Positions 1-5,133 of a DNA stretch of 8,618 nucleotides are shown here, piece by piece. The DNA comes from JBNKDD01 sp050288085. Lineage in GTDB: Bacteria; Chloroflexota; Anaerolineae; Aggregatilineales; UBA3940. Location: positions 1 to 8,618 of the forward strand of contig JBNKDD010000242.1 in assembly GCA_050288085.1 (NCBI GenBank), written 5' to 3'. Position numbers and translations under genes: made by a program. Within the stretch, counting starts at the first letter, position 1. Each line of letters starts with the position of its first letter. The notes beneath the pieces were generated by a model. It had not been told where the DNA came from. It saw nothing but the letters and a program-made list of their open reading frames with translations, and did not search any database.

Positions 1-5
1 TCAAT

Positions 6-27
6 GGGATGAAGGGGAGGGGATGGG
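6..27 (+). other. Canonical G-quadruplex motif
   Basis: Four runs of three or more G lie close together: G3 at 6-8, G4 at 14-17, G4 at 19-22 and G3 at 25-27, with loops of 5, 1 and 2 bases. This satisfies the usual G3+N1-7 rule. It lies in non-coding sequence upstream of the first kinase gene and far (about 430 bases) from its start, so a direct role in that gene is doubtful; it may belong to the end of whatever precedes the window. Only the motif is seen; folding is inference. Confidence 0.5.
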
Positions 28-68
28 TATCCCCCAGGTTGCAAGCCCCTTTCGGGCGCTTCCGGTCT

Positions 69-84
69 CCGGGATTTCTCCCGG
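69..84. repeat. Small perfect hairpin (6-bp stem)
   Basis: CCGGGA at 69-74 pairs with TCCCGG at 79-84 around a TTTC loop. A further GCCC/GGGC pair (45-48 with 54-57) and CGGTTT/AAACCG (104-109 with 112-117) lie beside it, so 40-160 is a run of consecutive short stems. No T tract follows any of them. They could be the 3' end of an upstream transcript or part of a repeat element; the sequence does not decide. Confidence 0.4.
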
Positions 85-116
85 CGGTTGGCCCCTCCCG
101 GCCCGGTTTGGAAACC

Positions 117-158
117 GTAAGGGGTATTGTTCCCCGCAAGGGGAACAATACCCCTTGC
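117..158. repeat. Perfect 17-bp hairpin with GCAA tetraloop
   Basis: Bases 119-135 are perfectly complementary to 140-156 with the four-base loop GCAA; a T-G wobble (118/157) and a G-C pair (117/158) extend the stem to 19 bp. As RNA on the + strand this is a very stable stem capped by a GNRA-type tetraloop. No U-run follows (the next bases are AAAGGAAG), so it is not a classical intrinsic terminator. It may be a palindromic intergenic repeat or an mRNA 3'-end stabiliser for a gene to the left. The structure is certain; the function is not. Confidence 0.75.
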
Positions 159-324
159 AAAGGAAGCCTATGTGCAGGACACACAGTCTGATTGAAGTGT
201 GCTGCATGCTTGATATAAGCATAAACCGAAGTTGTGACAGGTAAGATCACAGATTCAGGGAATTTTGAGGATTTTTTGAAATTGCTATTCATGTCTGCAA
301 GGATTTTCTCATTCTCGAAAAAAG
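159..324. other. Non-coding leader, weak hairpins only
   Basis: I see no gene here. GCAG (174-177) plus CACAC (180-184) pairs with GTGTG plus CTGC (197-205) across a 12-base loop, and ATGCTT (206-211) pairs with AAGCAT (217-222) across GATAT. From about 250 the sequence becomes A/T-rich with T runs. A divided TGTGA/TCACA repeat lies at 233-251 with a 9-base spacer. None of this is enough to name an RNA gene or operator. Confidence 0.3.
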
Positions 325-377
325 TCCACGAATTTCGCGAATAACACGAATTTTAAAAATCTCAATTCGTGAGATTT
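325..377. repeat. CACGAATT repeat cluster with inverted copy
   Basis: CACGAATT occurs at 327-334 and 345-352, and its exact reverse complement AATTCGTG at 364-371. A second overlapping inverted repeat, AAATCTCA (357-364) with TGAGATTT (370-377), uses a 5-base loop, so the two stems are mutually exclusive. Read on the - strand, the block has the ATTCGTG..ATTCGCGAAATTCGTGG pattern of a type of dispersed intergenic repeat I recall from many bacterial and archaeal genomes. It ends about 20 bases before the predicted promoter of the first kinase, so it could influence that promoter; this is inference. Confidence 0.55.
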
Positions 378-398
378 GTGTATATATGTCCCTGATAT

Positions 399-426
399 TT
401 GCCGGGTCACCGGGTTATGCGATAAT
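399..426 (+). promoter_or_regulatory. Putative extended -10 promoter, first kinase
   Basis: A -10-like GATAAT (421-426) is preceded by TG plus one base (418-420), the extended -10 arrangement. A TTGCCG at 399-404 is a 4/6 match to the -35 box with a 16-base spacer. Transcription would start near 433, giving a leader of about 22 bases that contains the ribosome site AAGGAG (438-443, possible start at 439). It therefore supports the start at 455 and makes the upstream in-frame ATGs at 386 and 425 non-transcribed. Confidence 0.45.
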
Positions 427-454
427 GAGAACGCAACAAGGAGAACGCGAATAC

Positions 455-1810
455 ATGAATGATTTATCGGGGCAGACTATTGGAGGATACGAGGTCCTGG
501 GGCTGATCGGCAGGGGCGGCATGGCGAGTGTTTACCGGGCGCGCCAGTTGTCGATAGGGCGGATTGTTGCGTTGAAGGTTTTGCCCGGCTACTTCATGCA
601 TGAAGAAACATTCTTGAAGCGCTTTCAGCGGGAAGCCCAGGCGATTGCCCGGTTGCAGCATCCGCGCATTTTGCCGGTTTATGACTATGGCGAGGACAAG
701 GATGTCCCTTATATTGCCATGGCCTATATCGAAGGTGGGTCGCTGGCAGAGATGATCCAGCAAGAAGGGGGTCTGCCGCTGGACGAAGCCAGCCGCCTGC
801 TGGTTCAGATTGCCGAGGGGCTGGATTTTGCCCATGAGCAGGGAGTGATTCACCGCGACTTCAAGCCCAGTAATGTGCTGCTGGATGGCAGGCGGAATGC
901 CTACCTGGCGGATTTCGGGATCGCGAAGGTCAGCCAGGAAACGGCCCAATTGACCGGCAGCGGCATTGTGGGGACTCCGACCTACATGGCCCCGGAGATG
1001 TTCAAGAATGAGCCGATTTCCCGTTCGATCGATCTGTATGCCCTGGGCGTGACGCTCTACCAGATGCTCTCCGGGACGGTTCCGTTTGGCGGGACAACGC
1101 CGGTTCAATTGATGTATGCTCACCTCAACCAGCCGGTTCCCAATATTGCTGCCCTGAAACAAGATCTGCCGCTGGATATTCAGATCGTGCTTAATACCGC
1201 GATGGCGAAGAATCCCGAAGATCGCTACCCGAATGCCACCGTATTGGCAAAAGCTTTCCAGGCTGCACTGTCCGGGGAGGCTGGGGAATCTGGAGATATT
1301 CATTCGACTGTGCCTATGTCCGCTTCAGCAGGTCCAGCGGATAAAGATACTACTGTCTCGATGGTTGAGCCAGAGTTGGCGTTATCAGCGCCGCCACCGG
1401 CTCCGCCGTCACTACCTTCTGAACGAGGTCGGGGTAGGGGTAGGGAACATCGGACGCCCGAACGGGAAGCCCGGCGGGGCAAACGCCGGGATTGGTGGCA
1501 GCGTAATGGCCGGATTGCTGGGGCGATCTTGATCCTGCTGGCGGTGATAGTAACCTGGCGGGCAGAGGATGTGAGTGTCATTGGTTTGGGGATTGTCGTC
1601 AGCCTGGTTTTGATCGGGTTCCATTTGCAGAAACGCAACTGGTGGCGGTTGGCGCTGTGGGCCGGTATTCCCCTGTGTGGGGTCTCGACGGTGATAACTC
1701 ACAAGGCCGGTCATGATATTGCGGTTCTGTTTGCGGTTATCCTGACGCTGGATTCCTTAGTTGGGCTGATCGCCGAGATTGCCGTAAGGCGTAGGCAGTA
1801 TAAGACATAA
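455..1810 (+). CDS. Membrane-anchored Hanks-type Ser/Thr protein kinase
   Basis: This 451-residue protein phosphorylates Ser/Thr of partner proteins from the cytoplasmic face of the membrane. The kinase domain (about 10-272) has every hallmark: glycine loop GRGGMASVY (19-27), lysine K41, helix-C E60, catalytic HRDFKPSN (133-140; D135, K137, N140), DFG (153-155), APE (179-181) and R257. Activation-loop threonines T174 and T176 could be autophosphorylated. A Pro-rich, then strongly basic linker (about 280-350) leads to four hydrophobic helices (about 354-369, 375-390, 398-413, 422-440). Positive charges before helix 1, between helices 2 and 3, and at the C terminus put both ends inside. There is no PASTA or other sensor domain, so any signal must act in or near the membrane. 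The start at 455 follows an AAGGAG site; two earlier in-frame ATGs (386, 425) lack one and encode no conserved sequence. It is paralogous to the kinase at 3165. Substrates are unknown. Confidence 0.95.
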   Translation: MNDLSGQTIGGYEVLGLIGRGGMASVYRARQLSIGRIVALKVLPGYFMHEETFLKRFQREAQAIARLQHPRILPVYDYGEDKDVPYIAMAYIEGGSLAEMIQQEGGLPLDEASRLLVQIAEGLDFAHEQGVIHRDFKPSNVLLDGRRNAYLADFGIAKVSQETAQLTGSGIVGTPTYMAPEMFKNEPISRSIDLYALGVTLYQMLSGTVPFGGTTPVQLMYAHLNQPVPNIAALKQDLPLDIQIVLNTAMAKNPEDRYPNATVLAKAFQAALSGEAGESGDIHSTVPMSASAGPADKDTTVSMVEPELALSAPPPAPPSLPSERGRGRGREHRTPEREARRGKRRDWWQRNGRIAGAILILLAVIVTWRAEDVSVIGLGIVVSLVLIGFHLQKRNWWRLALWAGIPLCGVSTVITHKAGHDIAVLFAVILTLDSLVGLIAEIAVRRRQYKT

Positions 1811-1874
1811 AAGTAAGCATTCCGAAGATTCGCCTCAGGCACAGTTAACAGAAACGTAACAATTGCGTTTGTCT

Positions 1875-1919
1875 GGCGGTGGAGGGAATACTTCAACCGC
1901 CGATGTGCTACAATTGAAG
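1875..1919. promoter_or_regulatory. Extended -10 promoter with inverted repeats, GHMP kinase
   Basis: TG-C-TACAAT (1906-1914) is an extended -10 element with a 5/6 match to TATAAT; no convincing -35 is seen 16-18 bases upstream. Transcription would start near 1921, about 35 bases before the GHMP kinase ATG. Two inverted repeats overlap it: GGCGGT (1875-1880) with ACCGCC (1896-1901), and CTTCAA (1891-1896) with TTGAAG (1914-1919), the second flanking the -10 box. Such placement would suit an operator, but no regulator is encoded nearby. The sequence of the boxes is seen; activity is inference. Confidence 0.45.
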
Positions 1920-1955
1920 TCTATCTCTGGTGCACATAAGGATCGAAGCGACCGC

Positions 1956-3077
1956 ATGAAATATAAGCTAAAAGTTCCGGCCCGGATCAACATCCTGGGA
2001 AATCCATCAGACGGGTTGGAAGGTGATTTTGCCACTATCTCGATGGCAGTCGATATCTATGCCGGGGCTTTTGTCGAACCAGCCGACCAGATCGTCTTGA
2101 GCTTTATCAACCGGCATCATGCTCCGGCTACATCACAGTTCTCCCCGGATGATATCCCCCTATCGTATGGGGGGCCGCTTGACTTGATGAAAGGGGCTGT
2201 TAACCGGCTGTATGCCTTCAGCCCGGAACTCCGGGATAAATTGACTCAACAGGGCGGAGTCAAGATCGAATTGTGGACCGATGTCCCCCGCCAGAGCGGG
2301 TTGGGCGGTTCTTCGCTGCTGGTGATCCTGACGCTGAGCGCCCTGCGTGCTTTTTATCAATTAGATGCCCGGCTGCATAACGACTACATCCTGAGTGAAA
2401 TGACTCAGCGGGTGGAAGAAAATGAACTGGGGATTACGTGCGGTTTTGCCGACCGTTATGTGCCGATCTTCGGCGGGCTCGGTTACCTGGATTATCGGGG
2501 TAAATTAGAGCGGGCGGTGATCCGGGAACAGCCCTTTGTCACCTATGAGCGGTTGGATGACTGGGCCGATCAACTGCGACTGGTGGCGGTCACGTCGGGG
2601 ATTCAGCGTGATTCCGGTGACGTTCATGGCCGGATGCGGGCTTATTACCTGAGAGAACATCGCCAATGGCAGGATGAAAAAGGCGATCCGCCGCCGATGG
2701 TACAGTTCATGACCGGGGCTTATCAGACTGCCTGGCAGGGCAAGATCGCCCTGGTGGAAGGTGACATGGATCGCTTCGGCGAATTGATGAATACCAATCA
2801 CCGGCTGGTGAACGACATGATGCTCCACTGCGGGTTTGAGGATGGGGCAGGCTGGGCGAATAATATGTTCATCCAGGCGGCGCTTGACAATGGCGCGTTG
2901 GGGGCCAAGCTGACGGGAGCGGGCAGCGGTGGGTCGGTGTATGCGTTGGTGCGCTACGGCGAAGAAGAAAAACTCATTGCGGCCTGGAAAAAAGCTGCCG
3001 ATAAGGCTGACTTATCGACGGCGCATATTTACACCCCGCACGTGTCGAGGCAGGGATTGGTGGTCGAGGTCGAATAG
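1956..3077 (+). CDS. GHMP-superfamily kinase, probably a sugar kinase
   Basis: This 373-residue cytoplasmic enzyme transfers the ATP gamma-phosphate to a small molecule. All three GHMP motifs are visible: motif 1, VPARINILGNPSDG (7-20); the ATP-binding motif 2, PRQSGLGGSSLL (111-122); and motif 3, KLTGAGSGGS (318-327). GFADRYVPIFGG (163-174) matches the conserved GxxD region that provides the catalytic aspartate in galactokinase-like members, here D166. GNPSD in motif 1 is the form I associate with glucuronokinase-like sugar kinases rather than the GEHTD of galactokinases; the substrate remains undetermined, and a heptose, fucose or uronate kinase is possible. The ATG at 1956 is preferred because motif 1 begins at residue 7, as usual; the frame is open back to a TTG at 1863, but that stretch carries the predicted promoter. 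The ribosome site is weak (AAGGA at 1938-1942, 13 bases away). It lies between two paralogous protein kinases. Confidence 0.9.
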   Translation: MKYKLKVPARINILGNPSDGLEGDFATISMAVDIYAGAFVEPADQIVLSFINRHHAPATSQFSPDDIPLSYGGPLDLMKGAVNRLYAFSPELRDKLTQQGGVKIELWTDVPRQSGLGGSSLLVILTLSALRAFYQLDARLHNDYILSEMTQRVEENELGITCGFADRYVPIFGGLGYLDYRGKLERAVIREQPFVTYERLDDWADQLRLVAVTSGIQRDSGDVHGRMRAYYLREHRQWQDEKGDPPPMVQFMTGAYQTAWQGKIALVEGDMDRFGELMNTNHRLVNDMMLHCGFEDGAGWANNMFIQAALDNGALGAKLTGAGSGGSVYALVRYGEEEKLIAAWKKAADKADLSTAHIYTPHVSRQGLVVEVE

Positions 3078-3116
3078 CTATCGTCACAACAATAGTGCTC
3101 CAACCTTAAATTTGGC

Positions 3117-3122
3117 TATAAT
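3117..3122 (+). promoter_or_regulatory. Perfect -10 box before second kinase
   Basis: TATAAT at 3117-3122 is an exact consensus -10 box in the 87-base gap between the GHMP kinase stop and the second kinase start. The best -35 candidate, GTGCTC at 3095-3100 (16-base spacer), is poor. Initiation near 3129 would leave a leader of about 36 bases containing the ribosome site GAGGA (3154-3158), six bases before the ATG at 3165. The second kinase can thus be transcribed separately from the genes to its left. Confidence 0.5.
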
Positions 3123-3164
3123 GCTCGTGGACAATCTATTTTCTTGCAAAATCGAGGATAGTTC

Positions 3165-5078
3165 ATGGAGCAGCTCTTCTCTAACCGCTATGAAATTCAG
3201 GACATGATCGGCAAAGGCGGCATGGCGACAGTCTACCGTGCCACCGATACACACTTCGACCGCGAGGTAGCCATCAAGGTGCTGCCCCGCGAGTTCCTCC
3301 ACGACCACACCTTTATCGACCGTTTCAAGCAGGAGGCCCAGACCATCGCCAGGTTAGGGCATCCGGCCATCGTCTCCGTGTACGATTTTGGCGAGCAAGA
3401 CGGGCAGCCCTTCATGGTGATGGCCTACATGCCGGGTGGTTCTCTGGCCGGGTTGGTGAAGAGAGGCCCTCTGTCTCTTGAACAGGCACAGACCACACTG
3501 GAACGAGTCGCTCAAGCCCTTGATGCGGCCCACAGCCGGGGGATTATTCACCGCGATGTGAAGCCCGCCAATATTCTCTACGACGGCTACGATTTTGCCT
3601 ATCTTTCTGATTTCGGGATCGTCAAGCTGGGCGAAGCCACCGCCCAACTGACCGGCTCCGGCATGGTGGGGACACCGGCTTATATGGCCCCGGAGATGAT
3701 GCACAAGGGCGGCCTGAGCAGGTTGGTGGACATATACGCCCTGACTGTAACGCTCTACCAGATGCTCACCGGTAAACAGCCTTATGATGCCGATACACCG
3801 ATAGGTATCTTGATGGCCCACATGAACCTGCCTGTCCCGGACATCCGCAACCTGTACCCCAACCTACCGGGCTCCGTTCAGGCGGTCATCGAGCAGGGCA
3901 TGGCGAAAGACCCGGCAGATCGCTATCAGAGCACGGGCGAGTTAGCGACAGCCTTCCGGGACGCCATCCAGGATGGCAGCCGGACTGCTGCTATGCCCCC
4001 GACACCTGTAGGAGCCGTCCCGGTTATGGCGGACGCGCCGACTATGGACGCGATCAGCGAGCCTACCGCGCCCGGACAGCCCGCGCCGGTCGCGAGGTCG
4101 GCCCGCCGGTCGGCTCTCCCCTGGATGATCGGAGCCGCGGTGGTGCTGGCTGCCGGGATCATCAGTCTGCTGGCGACGTTAAATGGCAGCAAGCCCGAAA
4201 CACCGGCAGCAGCAGCCGCTACCGAAATTGAGGAACAAAGCCCTACGCCCACTATCATCGAGCCGACTCCGGTTCCCACTGACGAACCAACACCCATTCT
4301 CCCTACGCCGACCGAGGAACCGACCGCCGTCTTAACTCCGATCGAGCTGGCTGTTGTGGGCGTGCATAGCAACGCAGAATGGCAGCCCTACATTCAGGAA
4401 TTTGACGGCGTGCCGATGGCCCTGGTTCCGGCGGGCTGCTTCATGATGGGCAGCCAGACCGGCTTCAGCGATGCCCAGCCGGTTCACGAAATCTGCTTTG
4501 ACAAGCCATTCTGGATCGACCTGTATGAAGTGACGAACAAGCAGTATGGCTCATCGGGATATTGGCCGGGGGATAATATCCCGCGAGACAGCGTGACGGC
4601 ACTTGATGCGATTACTTACTGTCGATCGCACGGCAGACGTCTGCCCACCGAAATCGAATGGGAATATGCTGCACGCGGCCCGGATAACCTGGTCTATCCC
4701 TGGGGGAATGTATTTGATGGTAGGCTGGCGAATTTCTGTGATGTCAACTGCACCTTTAACTGGGCGGAATATGCGGTCGATGATGGGTATGAGAATCCGG
4801 CCCCGGTCGGCTCCTATCCGGAGGGCGTTTCCTGGGTTGGGGCCTACGATCTGAGCGGCAACGTCTACGAGTGGGTGAGCAGCCTGTATTGGGATTACCC
4901 CTACAATCCAGGCGATGGACGGGAAGCAGGGCCTGATGACCCGGTTGAGCGCGTGTGGCGGGGTGGCTCGTGGTCTAGTACGGCGAGCGGTGTGCAATCC
5001 TCCGACCGGGGCAGGCACGATCCGGTTGCCAATATTAATACCCGCGGCTTCCGCTGTGCCCGCGACTATGATGGATAA
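3165..5078 (+). CDS. Ser/Thr protein kinase fused to extracytoplasmic FGE-like domain
   Basis: This 637-residue receptor-like kinase has an intact cytoplasmic kinase domain (about 9-268): GKGGMATVY loop (16-24), K38, E57, HRDVKPAN (129-136), DFG (149-151), APE (175-177), R253. One membrane helix follows (about 319-338), then a Pro/Thr/Glu linker (about 353-392) and a formylglycine-generating-enzyme/SUMF1 (DUF323) domain (about 411-637). That domain shows LVPAGCFMMGS (420-430), FWIDLYEVTNKQY (449-461), RLPTEIEWEYAARG (492-505), YPWGN (511-515), GNVYEW (565-570), WRGGSW (598-603) and GFRCA (628-632). The cysteine pair of true FGE is absent: the residues after RGGSW that should match them are S605 and V610. 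The segment between NKQY and the next conserved block is also short. All six cysteines (425, 444, 486, 525, 529, 631) lie outside the membrane, none in the kinase. I infer a ligand-binding C-type-lectin-like sensor rather than an enzyme. GAGGA precedes the ATG by six bases. Confidence 0.93.
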   Translation: MEQLFSNRYEIQDMIGKGGMATVYRATDTHFDREVAIKVLPREFLHDHTFIDRFKQEAQTIARLGHPAIVSVYDFGEQDGQPFMVMAYMPGGSLAGLVKRGPLSLEQAQTTLERVAQALDAAHSRGIIHRDVKPANILYDGYDFAYLSDFGIVKLGEATAQLTGSGMVGTPAYMAPEMMHKGGLSRLVDIYALTVTLYQMLTGKQPYDADTPIGILMAHMNLPVPDIRNLYPNLPGSVQAVIEQGMAKDPADRYQSTGELATAFRDAIQDGSRTAAMPPTPVGAVPVMADAPTMDAISEPTAPGQPAPVARSARRSALPWMIGAAVVLAAGIISLLATLNGSKPETPAAAAATEIEEQSPTPTIIEPTPVPTDEPTPILPTPTEEPTAVLTPIELAVVGVHSNAEWQPYIQEFDGVPMALVPAGCFMMGSQTGFSDAQPVHEICFDKPFWIDLYEVTNKQYGSSGYWPGDNIPRDSVTALDAITYCRSHGRRLPTEIEWEYAARGPDNLVYPWGNVFDGRLANFCDVNCTFNWAEYAVDDGYENPAPVGSYPEGVSWVGAYDLSGNVYEWVSSLYWDYPYNPGDGREAGPDDPVERVWRGGSWSSTASGVQSSDRGRHDPVANINTRGFRCARDYDG

Positions 5079-5133
5079 TCGAACAGGACAGGAGCGAAAA
5101 AGTTAACGCGATCAAATCAAATCGGGAGTCATC

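Noticed and set aside
1..222. A 73-codon - frame at the window start
   Set aside because: It is built from hairpins and G/C tracts, including the perfect inverted repeat at 117-158, and shows no protein-like composition.
233..251. TGTGA...TCACA as a CRP-type site
   Set aside because: The spacer is 9 bases rather than the 6 required for CRP/FNR-family sites, and it is far from the predicted promoter.
386..454. Upstream in-frame starts for the first kinase (ATG 386 and 425)
   Set aside because: They have no ribosome site, overlap the predicted promoter, and add sequence unlike the start of any kinase domain.
464..1303. A 279-codon open frame on the - strand
   Set aside because: It mirrors the first kinase domain, whose conserved motifs prove the + frame. 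The similar 155-codon frame at 3354-3821 mirrors the second kinase in the same way.
1811..1862. A terminator after the first kinase
   Set aside because: No stem followed by a T tract is present; the only inverted repeat (1875-1901) overlaps the next promoter.
1863..1955. TTG start extending the GHMP kinase by 31 residues
   Set aside because: The added stretch contains the promoter and inverted repeats and is low in protein-like character; motif 1 is normally within the first few residues.
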